Notes under the pieces: model-generated
What the model saw: only the letters and a program-made list of their open reading frames with translations
What the model was told of the DNA's origin: nothing
Databases searched by the model: none
Made by a program: the position numbers and the translations under genes
Assembly: GCA_044350425.1 (NCBI GenBank)
Contig: JBILHS010000004.1
Span: 1 to 64,000, forward strand
DNA: 64,000 bases
Origin: M3007 sp044350425
GTDB lineage: Bacteria > Bacteroidota > Bacteroidia > Chitinophagales > Saprospiraceae
Direction of reading: 5' to 3'
Shown: positions 54,487-63,037 of the stretch, piece by piece
How positions within the stretch are numbered: position 1 is the first letter of the stretch
Layout of the letters: the number at the start of each line of letters is the position of its first letter

Positions 54487-54732
54487 CAACAACTAAAAAA
54501 TTAAGCTATGAAAACAAAAACTTCTTTATCCGCCGTAGCCCACCGAGGGCGTAGGAGGATTATCCGCCCAAGCCCGTTTAGGACATAAGAGAATCTTCCT
54601 CCACGATCAAGGCTAATAACGAACAAGCGCTTTGGCTTTGTTTTGAAATGCGTTTACCCACCGAAGCCCAAATAAGATGAGCGGGCAATATGCGAACCTG
54701 CCTTCGCCCCAAACGGACTTCGACGGATAAAG
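54487..54732. other. Gap of 246 bases bounded by terminators; nothing identified
   Basis: Between the two minus-strand terminators (54458-54486 and 54733-54770) there is a region with no readable gene. It contains a palindrome-rich stretch GCCGTAGCCCACCGAGGGCG (54531-54550). A plus-strand 26-codon frame from ATG 54508 looks accidental. The only odd point is that a minus-strand transcript would be framed by terminators on both sides, which would suit a small RNA; I found no known RNA family. Confidence 0.4.
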
Positions 54733-54770
54733 ATAAAAAAGAAAATGCCGCTCTTGCAAGCAGCATTTTC
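54733..54770 (-). terminator. Rho-independent terminator after rpmA
   Basis: GAAAATGC...GCATTTTC pairs on the minus strand (54741-54770) around an inner GCTTGCAAGAGC stem, followed by TTTTTTATC. It lies about 10 bases beyond the rpmA stop. Confidence 0.85.
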
Positions 54771-54780
54771 AGGATTTTCT

Positions 54781-55518
54781 TTATTCAGATTTGTCGCGTC
54801 CACCGATCAGTACTTCCTGGTATTCTTTCAGTTCGTCCCATTTGCCTTCTGCGGCAAATTTGGACTGCGCTGGCCAGGTGCTAGGATCATGGATCTGATA
54901 ACGAGGACCTGCAGCGTCGAGGATTTCCTTCAGGCGATCTTCAGAAGCCTCAGCCAACTCAGCCCAGGTAGAGATGCCGCCTTCTTTCAGAAGAGTCTCG
55001 ATTTTCGGACCGATGCCTTCAACGATTTTCAAGTCGTCAAGTTTTGGACCTTTTTCTTTTTTAGGCGCTGCTGCTTTCTTTTCCGCAGAAGTTTCATCCG
55101 AAGCTTCTACTTCAACAGGCGCTGCTGCTACCACTTCCTCTTCTTCAGCTACTGCCGGAGCAGCTTTCTTGGCTGGAGCTGGTTTAGCTGCTGATGTGGC
55201 AACGATTTCCATTTTTGGATTTGTTACCTTTTTTGCTGGTTTAACCAGCGCAACAGGCATGTCCTGTACAGGAACGATGCTCACAAAACGACGATCTTTG
55301 AAGCTGCGCTTGAATACTACAACGCCGTCAATAGCAGCGTGCAGTGTGTGGTCACGGCCCATGTACACGTTGTCTCCAGCGTGAAATTCAGTTCCGCGCT
55401 GACGAATGATGATATTGCCGGCAACCGCGCGCTGGCCGCCAAATAACTTTACGCCTAAGCGTTTACTTTTACTGTCGCGGCCGTTATCGGAACTACCCGC
55501 ACCTTTTTTGTGTGCCAT
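54781..55518 (-). CDS. rpmA: Ribosomal protein L27 with a long C-terminal helix-hairpin-helix extension
   Basis: Residues 1-86 are a normal L27 (MAHKKGAGSSDNGRDS, GVKLFGGQRAVAGNIIIRQRG, HAGDNVYMGRDHTLHAAIDG), a 50S protein near the peptidyl-transferase site. Then comes a 70-residue Ala/Glu/Lys-rich linker and, at residues ~165-240, an HhH-type domain (DDLKIVEGIGPKIETLLKEGGISTWAELAE... RYQIHDPSTWPAQ). L27 proteins are normally ~85 residues; such a tail is often seen on L21 in this phylum, so I read the gene as having a tail moved to L27. It lies downstream of rplU with a repeat in between. Confidence 0.94.
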   Translation of the reverse strand: MAHKKGAGSSDNGRDSKSKRLGVKLFGGQRAVAGNIIIRQRGTEFHAGDNVYMGRDHTLHAAIDGVVVFKRSFKDRRFVSIVPVQDMPVALVKPAKKVTNPKMEIVATSAAKPAPAKKAAPAVAEEEEVVAAAPVEVEASDETSAEKKAAAPKKEKGPKLDDLKIVEGIGPKIETLLKEGGISTWAELAEASEDRLKEILDAAGPRYQIHDPSTWPAQSKFAAEGKWDELKEYQEVLIGGRDKSE

Positions 55519-55554
55519 TTTTCAATGAGTGAATTTGCAATGAATGAATGAGGG

Positions 55555-55619
55555 AATTAGTTGAAAGTTTCAAGTTTCAAGTTCAAACTTGTAACTTTTA
55601 ACTCTTAACTTGTAACTAA
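55555..55619. repeat. AAGTTTCAAGTT-class inverted repeat between rplU and rpmA
   Basis: GTTTCAAGTTTCAAGTTC on one side and CTTGTAACTTTTAACTCTTAACTTGTAAC on the other give an inverted repeat of the 35664-35811 class, placed inside what should be the rplU-rpmA transcript. Confidence 0.7.
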
Positions 55620-55931
55620 TTATCCCTTGATAGATTCGATTTTGATTTTAGAAAATTGTTGGCGGTGACCGTTTTTCTTGCGGTAGCCCTTACGGCGCTT
55701 CTTTTTGAAAACGATCACTTTGTCGCCCTTCAGATGACCGAGGACGCTGGCGCTCACTTGAGCACCTTTGATGTTGGGCACGCCTATGGTTACGTTACCG
55801 TTGTTATCTATAAGATGAACGGTGTCGAAACTCACAGCGTCGCCTTCGTTGGCTGCCAGCCGGTGGACGAAGATCTGCTGACCTTCCTCAACTTTAAATT
55901 GTTGACCGGCGATGGAAACAATTGCGAACAT
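55620..55931 (-). CDS. rplU: Ribosomal protein L21
   Basis: The 103-residue protein has the L21 layout: MFAIVSIAGQQFKVEEGQQ, IGVPNIKGAQVSASVLGHLKGDKVIVFKKKRRKGYRKKNGHRQQFSKIKI. It binds 23S rRNA in the 50S subunit. It is the first gene of the rplU-rpmA pair; it has the normal length, and the HhH tail is on L27 instead. Confidence 0.97.
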   Translation of the reverse strand: MFAIVSIAGQQFKVEEGQQIFVHRLAANEGDAVSFDTVHLIDNNGNVTIGVPNIKGAQVSASVLGHLKGDKVIVFKKKRRKGYRKKNGHRQQFSKIKIESIKG

Positions 55932-55997
55932 TGTAGTAAATCTAAAATTTAGATGAAAGAATAACCTTTTTGAAAAAGGCCGGCAAAGGTACTTTAA

Positions 55998-57254
55998 TCA
56001 TCCTGAAAATCCAAACAAGGCTCCATCTTCTTTTTTTGCAGCAAAAATCATGGCCAGACAGCCCCAAAACAAGGCTGCAATACGCCCATCATGAAGAAAA
56101 TCATTGACTGCGCTGTGTGTGAAAAACGTGAGTAAGGCCAATAACAGGTAGATGGAGGGGCTTGGCAATCGGTTCGTTTTGGGTTTTCCTGCGACTAAAG
56201 TCGCCGATACAGAACCTGCCACTATGGCGCTGACGACTAAAGTCAACCAAAGCAGCAATCCAGGCCAACCCGTTTCTGCCAAAATCCTCAGGTATTCTGA
56301 ATGTGCCCCGCCGCCTCTTCCGTAGGTATCCGGGCCGCGTGCACCAGCCGGTGCCAGCAAACTGATCCGGGTCAGTTCATCAAGTCTTTGAAAGTCAATA
56401 TATTGGAATTGGTAGGTGCCGGGACCGAAGCCCAGGCAGGGCTTTTCCTTCGACATCCTGATTGCGCAGTTCCAGCGGTTGAGTCGTTCCTGTCCGGAAA
56501 CATCCTGCCCGAACGAATGAACCATCGCTACTCCAAAAAATAACCCTGAAGCAAACAGAAGTCCCACTAATACCAACCGGCCTTTTTTACCGAGAAAATA
56601 AAAGCCCCACACCATTCCTGCAAGAGAAACCGATAACCATGCCGCGCGGCAGGTCGAAAAAACAAGTGCCAGGAGCAATAGAACTGCTACTAATTTTGGT
56701 GGAAAGGCCTTCCGTACGCCGGCAAACACCATTTCACTGAGAAACAGCACCATCGACAACACTGCCGCCCACATCGTATGATCCGGAAAAAATGGCATCG
56801 GGGCAAGCAGGGCCTGATCGGTTCGAAAATGGTAAAACCCATGGTGCACCAGGGTATAGATCGACACCCCGGCCACAGAAAAAACAAACCAGGGCAATGC
56901 TCTGCGCCATAGATCCGGCCACCTGGAAATCCCCACCGCAAATACCCACCAATGGGCTGTATCAACCACCCAATATTTCCAGGAAACGATTGGAAGGGTT
57001 GAAAAACAAGCAGTTAATGCCATCCAACCGATATAAATCAGGCTGATACGGATCAAAAAATTGCCTAAAAACAGATCCAGCAGCTCCTTAGGGTTTTGCC
57101 AAAAGAACCAGATCAACCCAAGCCCAAGGGCGCCAATGAGCAATTCACTGGGAAAATTAAGTTTATGGACACCCAGACCAATCTCAACGGACCAAGGTAA
57201 GACCGCAAAAAGGGCAAAATATCCATAACTGAGCCAATGGGGCGCCGGTTTCAT
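55998..57254 (-). CDS. O-antigen ligase/polymerase family protein
   Basis: The 418-residue product is an integral membrane protein with ~10-11 membrane segments, and a large exterior loop near residues 250-310 (LNRWNCAIRMSKEKPCLGFGPGTYQ... GAHSEYLRILAETGWPGLL), which is the Wzy_C/WaaL-type signature GxGxGTY..HxExL. This family joins or polymerises surface polysaccharide units. The substrate is unknown. Within its late part the coding sequence contains two copies of the REP-like palindrome (see 56186-56247), a sign of sequence addition or chance. It is alone on the minus strand before rplU. Confidence 0.86.
   Translation of the reverse strand: MKPAPHWLSYGYFALFAVLPWSVEIGLGVHKLNFPSELLIGALGLGLIWFFWQNPKELLDLFLGNFLIRISLIYIGWMALTACFSTLPIVSWKYWVVDTAHWWVFAVGISRWPDLWRRALPWFVFSVAGVSIYTLVHHGFYHFRTDQALLAPMPFFPDHTMWAAVLSMVLFLSEMVFAGVRKAFPPKLVAVLLLLALVFSTCRAAWLSVSLAGMVWGFYFLGKKGRLVLVGLLFASGLFFGVAMVHSFGQDVSGQERLNRWNCAIRMSKEKPCLGFGPGTYQFQYIDFQRLDELTRISLLAPAGARGPDTYGRGGGAHSEYLRILAETGWPGLLLWLTLVVSAIVAGSVSATLVAGKPKTNRLPSPSIYLLLALLTFFTHSAVNDFLHDGRIAALFWGCLAMIFAAKKEDGALFGFSG
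56186..56247. repeat. REP-like palindrome copies inside the O-antigen ligase coding sequence
   Basis: TTCCTGCGACTAAAGTCGCC GATACAGA (56186-56213) matches the two intergenic REP-like elements at 9581 and 19569; a shorter GACGACTAAAGTCAACC copy is at 56231-56247. Both are in frame within a membrane-exterior part of the protein. Confidence 0.6.
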
Positions 57255-57495
57255 AACGCAACGCTACGACGGAAAAGCGATTTGCACCAGGATAAAACGT
57301 CCGTATCCCGACCTTGATCTTCATCCGACCTCATTTTTGATCGCCCCTGAGATAGACTCGTATAAATTTGCACTTCCCAAAATCCAAATCCGGCTTCTAC
57401 TCGTACATCCACCCAATGCCAGCACTTCAGTAAAAACTGGTCTGTCCACCAAAAAACAAACTACTTTTTGCCTCCAAGTAAAGCTGTTCCATTTG

Positions 57496-58188
57496 ATGCC
57501 TGAAAGATTGACTCAGACCGCAATTCTGGTTTTTACAAAAACACCCGTTCAAGAGGCGGCATCAAAAACATTTGACTCAAGCACGGGCAAAAATGGCAAT
57601 CAGCTCATTGCGCATCGCCTGATCCGACAAACTATTACCACAGCCCGCCGAACGCAGCTTCCCGTATTTGTTTATTACGACCAACCCAATACTGCAGAAT
57701 CTTTTGGAGAACATCTTGCCAAAGCTTTTGACTCCGTTTTTGCCAAAGGTTATTCTAAAGTAATTGCCATCGGCAACGATTGTCCCGATCTTTCGGTGGA
57801 CTTGTTGTTGGATGCCAGCAAGGCCCTTTCCAAACAAAAGCTGGTGCTCGGGCCTGCAACTGATGGTGGGGTATACCTTATTGGAATACAACAACATGCC
57901 TATCATCGGCAGTCGTTTATCGACCTGCCCTGGGAGACCGACCAATTGCAATCTGCCTGGGCCGTGTCAAGTCCCGAAGAGATCCAATGGCTGGAATCTT
58001 TCAGCGATATGGATCATCCGGCAGATTTCAGGGCATTTTTAGATCGTTTGCCTTCCTGGAACCTGCTGAAAAAGCATTTTCTGAGTGTACTTGCGTCCTT
58101 TCGCCCCCCTTTGATATCTGGACGCCGGAATATATCGCTCCTTCCATTCCTCCACGTTCGCCCGTTACGAGGTCCCCCACCCTACTGA
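57496..58188 (+). CDS. DUF2064 (TIGR04282-like) glycosyltransferase-type protein
   Basis: The 230-residue product (start ATG 57496, MPERLTQTAILVFTKTP) is a nucleotide-diphospho-sugar transferase-like protein of the DUF2064 family: VFTKTPVQEAASK, then VIAIGNDCPDLSVDLL, the conserved G-[NS]-D-x-P-D-L block, and GPATDGGVYLIG. The ATG at 57337 is rejected because it adds 53 residues of unrelated sequence. The family's role is not settled; members sit beside glycosyltransferases or selenium/Moco genes. A candidate promoter TAAATTTG (57363-57370) lies upstream. Confidence 0.82.
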   Translation: MPERLTQTAILVFTKTPVQEAASKTFDSSTGKNGNQLIAHRLIRQTITTARRTQLPVFVYYDQPNTAESFGEHLAKAFDSVFAKGYSKVIAIGNDCPDLSVDLLLDASKALSKQKLVLGPATDGGVYLIGIQQHAYHRQSFIDLPWETDQLQSAWAVSSPEEIQWLESFSDMDHPADFRAFLDRLPSWNLLKKHFLSVLASFRPPLISGRRNISLLPFLHVRPLRGPPPY

Positions 58189-58235
58189 TTCAAGGATCTT
58201 TTCGTGGCTTCTATAGGTCAGATCAATGGCCTTTA

Positions 58236-58257
58236 GTGCCGCGTACGGACGCGGCAC
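58236..58257. repeat. 22-bp palindrome between DUF2064 and SusC genes
   Basis: GTGCCGCGT-ACGG-ACGCGGCAC forms a 9-bp stem with a 4-base loop. The half-site GGACGCGGCAC also occurs at 26327-26337 inside the end of the tiny membrane protein gene. No T-tract is present. Confidence 0.6.
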
Positions 58258-58325
58258 CAACATCTGGATAATCTGTGGCTTCTTCACGGATATACCGCTC
58301 CTTTATCGGTTAAAATTAAAGTAAA

Positions 58326-61300
58326 ATGAAACACTCATACTTACTATTCCTGTGCTTTATAAGTCTGAATTGGGCTTCTGCACAGACCCTTACCATCAGC
58401 GGCACCGTTCGCGACAAACAAACCGGGGATGCCATCCCTGGAGTAACTGTACTCGAAAAAGGCAGTAGTAACGGGACAGTGACCGATGTGGCCGGGCAAT
58501 ACAAACTCCCCCTCTCCAATAATGCTGCCACCCTGGTATTCAATTTGATCGGGTATACCGCGCAGACAACATTGGTTGACGCGCGCAGCACGATTGATAT
58601 CGCCTTGGAACCGCAGTCCTCCAGTCTGAATGAAATTGTCGTGACCGCTTTAGGGGTTCAACGATCCACCAGAGACCTGGGTTATGCGGTACAAAAGCTA
58701 AGCAGCAAGGAAATTTCCGAGGTAAAATCTGCCAATTTTGTTGATAATCTGGCGGGAAGAGTCGCCGGTGTAAGCGTCAGTCATGGCTCCTCCGGAGTGG
58801 GCTCTACCTCCAGGATCACCATTCGTGGGGAGGGTTCTTTCTCCAACAACAACCCGTTGTTTGTAGTGGATGGTATTCCGATCAACAACAATTCCATCAT
58901 CAATTTTACCAATGATGACGCTGCCGGTTTCCAGGAAGTGGATTTCGGGAACGGTGGGATGGAAATCAACCCGGATGACATCGCTTCCGTGTCTATTCTG
59001 AAAGGTCCGGCCGCTGCCGCCTTGTACGGTACCCGCGCCTCCAATGGCGTCATTCTGGTAACGACCAAAGACGGGGCAAAAAGCAAGGGTCTGGGCATCA
59101 GTTTCAACTCGAGCACTTTGATGGATCAGCCTTTTCAACTGCCGCGATTTCAAAATCTTTCTGGACAGGGGAATTCCGGCAAATTTGAATTTAAGAATGG
59201 TTTAGGCGGGGGCGTAAATGACAACATTTCCTACAGCTGGGGACCTGCTTTGGATCAGGGAATCCTGATTCCGCAATATGACAGCCCGGTAACCGCACCC
59301 GATGGCCGTGTGGTTCGCGGCGGAGATGTGGCCGTGCATGGCGGCGCTCCGATCACCCCGACGCCCTTCGTGAGTTATCCCGATAATTTGAAAAATTTCT
59401 ATCAGACAGGGATCACCACGATCAATAATATTTCGATCGCATCCGGTTTTGATCAAGGGAATGTCCGTTTTTCTTTGAGTGATCTGCAGAGCAAATCCAT
59501 CATTCCAGGCGTGAATCTCGATCGAAAAACGGCTGCTATCCATTTGACTTTTCAGCCGGTTGCACGACTGAAGGTTACCTCCAGCATCAACTATGTCCAT
59601 TCAAAAAGTGACAACCGACCCGGAAATGGCTATGGTTCTGAAAATATCAACTATGGTATCGTTGCCTGGGGACCTCGTTCGTTGAATATTGAAAACATGA
59701 AAGATTACTGGCAGCCCGGGCTGGAAAATTTGCAGCATTATTCTTTCAATTACACCTTTTTTGACAATCCTTATTTCACCCTGCTGGAAAACAGAAACTC
59801 CTTTAATCGGGACAGACTCTTTGGAAATGTAGCAGCGACGTACAAATTCACGGATCATCTCGATCTGACCCTGCGCAGCGGGATGGACTATTCCAATGAA
59901 CTGCGGAAATTTCGCAGGGCCTTTAGCTCCAACCGTTTTAAAACAGGAGCTTATGCAGAGCAAACTGTTTTTTTTCGGGAAAACAACACCGACGCCTTGC
60001 TGAACTACCATCAGAAATTCAATGATTTTGGATTTGATCTTTCCATAGGCGGCAATCGCATGGACCAGCAGGCAGCCAATGTGCAAACCCAAACGACTTC
60101 ACTCGCGCAGGCCGGCGTTTTCAATCTTTCCAATGCTGCTTCGCCCCTTGGAATATTCTCCTACGAAGCCCGCAAACGAATCAACAGCGTATATGGAATT
60201 GCCAAATTCAGTTATAAAAACTTCGCATTTCTGGACCTTACCGGGCGCAATGACTGGTCGAGTGCCCTCGCCACCCCGGTTTCTACCAACAACACCTCCT
60301 TTTTCTATCCTGCTGTGTCCGGAAGCCTGATCGTCTCCAATCTGATCCGGCTACCTGCTGCGGTTTCCTTTGCAAAATTCAGGGCCAGTCTGGCTCAAGT
60401 CGGCAATGACACCGACCCTTATCAAACGGCCAGTGTGTTCGTCGCAGGGGTTCCCTATGCCAGCCAGCCCACCCTGAGCGAACAAAACACCCTGGCCAAT
60501 GCCAATCTACAGCCCGAACGCAATACTTCTTATGAGTTTGGTGCTGATCTGCGTTTTTTCAGGGACCGGATCCGGTTTGACCTGACCTATTACAACGCGT
60601 TGACTGAAAATCAGATCATTTCCCTGCCGATCGCCATTTCTTCCGGCTACAAAGAACAAGTGGTCAACGGCGGCGCGGTTCGGTCTCGCGGGATCGAATT
60701 GGTAGCTGGTATCACACCGATCCAAAAAGAGCATTTTCAATGGAATGCCCAATTCAATTTTAGCAGAAACGTATCTACTGTGGAATCCCTTCCGGAAGGA
60801 AGTGGCCGTCTGACCCTGGCGTATTCCAGGATCTATGACAATGTAAACCAGACCGTTTGGTTTCAGGTGGAAGAAGGTGGCAAAATCGGAGATATTTATG
60901 GCACAGGATATAAGCGAAATGAAAGCGGCGACTTTCTCATCAGCGCCTCCGGAAATTACATCGTGAACAACGCTTTGAAAAAACTGGGGAATTACAACCC
61001 TGACTTTATGCTGGGTTTTCAAAACCAATTCCAATATAAAAACTGGAACCTGAGTTTCTTGTTCGACTGGCGGCAAGGGGGCATTTTGGTCTCCAGGACC
61101 CTGGCTTTGGCTGCGGTGGCCGGACAATTGAAAGAAACTGAAAATCGCCCGACGCAAGGCATTGTTGCTGAAGGCGTTATCAATACCGGCACCGCTGAAA
61201 ACCCTGTGTATTCAGCCAATAATATTGCGATCTCCGCCGAATCCTATTATCGCCAATATTATGACCGCAACCACGAGGAGAACAATACTTATGACGCTTC

Positions 61301-61550
61301 CTATTTGAAATTGCGTGAGTGCGCTATTGGGTACACCTTCAAAACAGGCGATCAGGGCCGAGGCTTGCTACGAAACAGCCATAAACTTTCCATATCACTG
61401 ATTGGCCGCAACCTGCTTGCCATCAGTGATATGCCGCATATTGATCCGGAGCAACTGGCCATTCAAGGACAAAAATTTGTCAGCGGTGTAGAGAACATGT
61501 CCTATGCCACCTCCCGCAGTTTCGGCCTCAAATTGGGTTTTGATTTTTAA
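58326..61550 (+). CDS. SusC/RagA family TonB-linked outer-membrane transporter
   Basis: The 1074-residue protein has a signal peptide (LLFLCFISLNWASAQ), a carboxypeptidase-like domain at ~20-100 (ISGTVRDKQTGDAIPGVTVLEKGSSNGTVTD), a SusC signature in the plug (ALGVQRSTRDLGYAVQ... GTRASNGVILVTTK) and a 22-strand barrel to the end (GLKLGFDF). It takes up polymer pieces or peptides through the outer membrane with TonB energy. The next gene is its SusD partner, 24 bases on. The substrate is not evident; no glycoside hydrolase was found in the window. Confidence 0.96.
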   Translation: MKHSYLLFLCFISLNWASAQTLTISGTVRDKQTGDAIPGVTVLEKGSSNGTVTDVAGQYKLPLSNNAATLVFNLIGYTAQTTLVDARSTIDIALEPQSSSLNEIVVTALGVQRSTRDLGYAVQKLSSKEISEVKSANFVDNLAGRVAGVSVSHGSSGVGSTSRITIRGEGSFSNNNPLFVVDGIPINNNSIINFTNDDAAGFQEVDFGNGGMEINPDDIASVSILKGPAAAALYGTRASNGVILVTTKDGAKSKGLGISFNSSTLMDQPFQLPRFQNLSGQGNSGKFEFKNGLGGGVNDNISYSWGPALDQGILIPQYDSPVTAPDGRVVRGGDVAVHGGAPITPTPFVSYPDNLKNFYQTGITTINNISIASGFDQGNVRFSLSDLQSKSIIPGVNLDRKTAAIHLTFQPVARLKVTSSINYVHSKSDNRPGNGYGSENINYGIVAWGPRSLNIENMKDYWQPGLENLQHYSFNYTFFDNPYFTLLENRNSFNRDRLFGNVAATYKFTDHLDLTLRSGMDYSNELRKFRRAFSSNRFKTGAYAEQTVFFRENNTDALLNYHQKFNDFGFDLSIGGNRMDQQAANVQTQTTSLAQAGVFNLSNAASPLGIFSYEARKRINSVYGIAKFSYKNFAFLDLTGRNDWSSALATPVSTNNTSFFYPAVSGSLIVSNLIRLPAAVSFAKFRASLAQVGNDTDPYQTASVFVAGVPYASQPTLSEQNTLANANLQPERNTSYEFGADLRFFRDRIRFDLTYYNALTENQIISLPIAISSGYKEQVVNGGAVRSRGIELVAGITPIQKEHFQWNAQFNFSRNVSTVESLPEGSGRLTLAYSRIYDNVNQTVWFQVEEGGKIGDIYGTGYKRNESGDFLISASGNYIVNNALKKLGNYNPDFMLGFQNQFQYKNWNLSFLFDWRQGGILVSRTLALAAVAGQLKETENRPTQGIVAEGVINTGTAENPVYSANNIAISAESYYRQYYDRNHEENNTYDASYLKLRECAIGYTFKTGDQGRGLLRNSHKLSISLIGRNLLAISDMPHIDPEQLAIQGQKFVSGVENMSYATSRSFGLKLGFDF

Positions 61551-61574
61551 AAGCATTCCAAAAACTTAACAACC

Positions 61575-63035
61575 ATGACATTTTCCAAATATACGTCCAG
61601 TCTCCTGCTTGCTGTAGCCCTGTTACACACCCAGGCCTGCACCAAAGATCTGAATACCATCAACACCAACCCGAATGCCCCCATTCAGGCAAATCCTGAC
61701 CTTTTGCTTCGTAAGGTCATTTATGATTTTGGCGAACAAATGTCTTACGAAGGCTTTGTAGCCGGAAATCTGCTGGGGCAATATTTTACCGAGGTAGATT
61801 TCAATCTTTTTGACCGGCACAGTCTCACGGAGCCCCAACTGGGCGGAAACCCCTGGCCGGTGCTTTATTCGAATTTGCGCGACAATGAACTGATCCTCAG
61901 CCAGTCTCGCAGCAACCCGTCCTTTGACGTTTACGAAGGCCCGGCCCTGATCCTGAAAGCATATATGACGGCAGCACTGACAGACATTTATGGCGATGTA
62001 CCCTACAGCGAAGCGCTACAAGGAAAATCAGGCAATGTGACGCCTAAATACGATACCCAGGAAGCTATTTACATGGCTCCGGGGGGTATTCTGGATAATC
62101 TGAACCAGGGGATCGCCGCCATCAATAGCTACACGGGCGCACAAGCGCTGGATGGCGACATTTTGTTCAACAAAAACCTGAGCGCCTGGAAAACCTTTGC
62201 AAAATCTCTGCAGATCAAATATCTGATGCGCATTTCTTATCGGACCGAAGTGGCGGCTGCATTACAAGCTATTTTTGATGCCGGGGATTTCATGAAACTC
62301 AATACTCAAAATGCCAAGTATGACTTCACGGATGGACCGCCCAACAATTTCCGTTTGGCCACGCTGCGGGCGGGAGATTTCAACCTGTTTGTGATGTCAC
62401 TAACTGCCGAAGAGATCCTGAAAGCCTGGAATGATCCACGCATGGCTGTATTCTTCCGCCCTATCGGCAATGACCCAACTAAAACTCAATTCAAAGGACT
62501 TTTGAATGGGCCCAATGCATCCACCACCTCGATCACGGTGGCGAATTACTCCCTGACAGGTACTGTTTTTCGGGAACATACCAGCGCCCTGGATGCCAAC
62601 TTTATGACCGCCTGGGAAACACAATTGCTGCTGGCTGAAGCGGCTGAAAGAGGGCTCATTACCGGAAATACTCAGGCACTTTATGAAAATGGCGTACAAT
62701 TGGCCTTTGAATATTGGCAAACGCCCTTGCCCACGGATTACCTGAGCAGTGGAGCAGCAGCTTTTGGCAGTAATGGCGCCAATAAACTGGAACAAATCAT
62801 TACCCAAAAATGGCTGGCCAACATCATCAATGGATACGAAGGCTGGATAGAATATCGGAGAACCGGATATCCGGCACTAAAAACCATTTCCGCCAGCCTG
62901 AACAACAACCTGATTCCGGTAAGAATGCCTTATCCAACCGACGAAGACGCGCTTAATAACCTTAATTTCAGTGCTGCAGCCGCTGCCACAAACAACAATA
63001 GCATAAACACCAAAGTCTGGTGGGACAATAATTAG
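61575..63035 (+). CDS. SusD/RagB-like substrate-binding lipoprotein
   Basis: The 486-residue protein has a lipoprotein leader (LLLAVALLHTQAC with the lipobox Cys) and the SusD-like_2 features DLNTINTNPNAPIQA and ILKAYMTAALTDIYGDVPYSEAL. The TPR-rich core closes over the SusC barrel and binds the substrate on the cell surface. It lies 24 bases after SusC, so the pair is one operon. A Na+ symporter follows 2 bases later, which suggests the same uptake path continues at the inner membrane. Confidence 0.95.
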   Translation: MTFSKYTSSLLLAVALLHTQACTKDLNTINTNPNAPIQANPDLLLRKVIYDFGEQMSYEGFVAGNLLGQYFTEVDFNLFDRHSLTEPQLGGNPWPVLYSNLRDNELILSQSRSNPSFDVYEGPALILKAYMTAALTDIYGDVPYSEALQGKSGNVTPKYDTQEAIYMAPGGILDNLNQGIAAINSYTGAQALDGDILFNKNLSAWKTFAKSLQIKYLMRISYRTEVAAALQAIFDAGDFMKLNTQNAKYDFTDGPPNNFRLATLRAGDFNLFVMSLTAEEILKAWNDPRMAVFFRPIGNDPTKTQFKGLLNGPNASTTSITVANYSLTGTVFREHTSALDANFMTAWETQLLLAEAAERGLITGNTQALYENGVQLAFEYWQTPLPTDYLSSGAAAFGSNGANKLEQIITQKWLANIINGYEGWIEYRRTGYPALKTISASLNNNLIPVRMPYPTDEDALNNLNFSAAAAATNNNSINTKVWWDNN

Positions 63036-63037
63036 AT

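Noticed and set aside
54508..54588. 26-codon leader-peptide-like frame (MKTKTSLSAVAHRG)
   Set aside because: There is no run of a regulated amino acid and no biosynthetic gene downstream on that strand.
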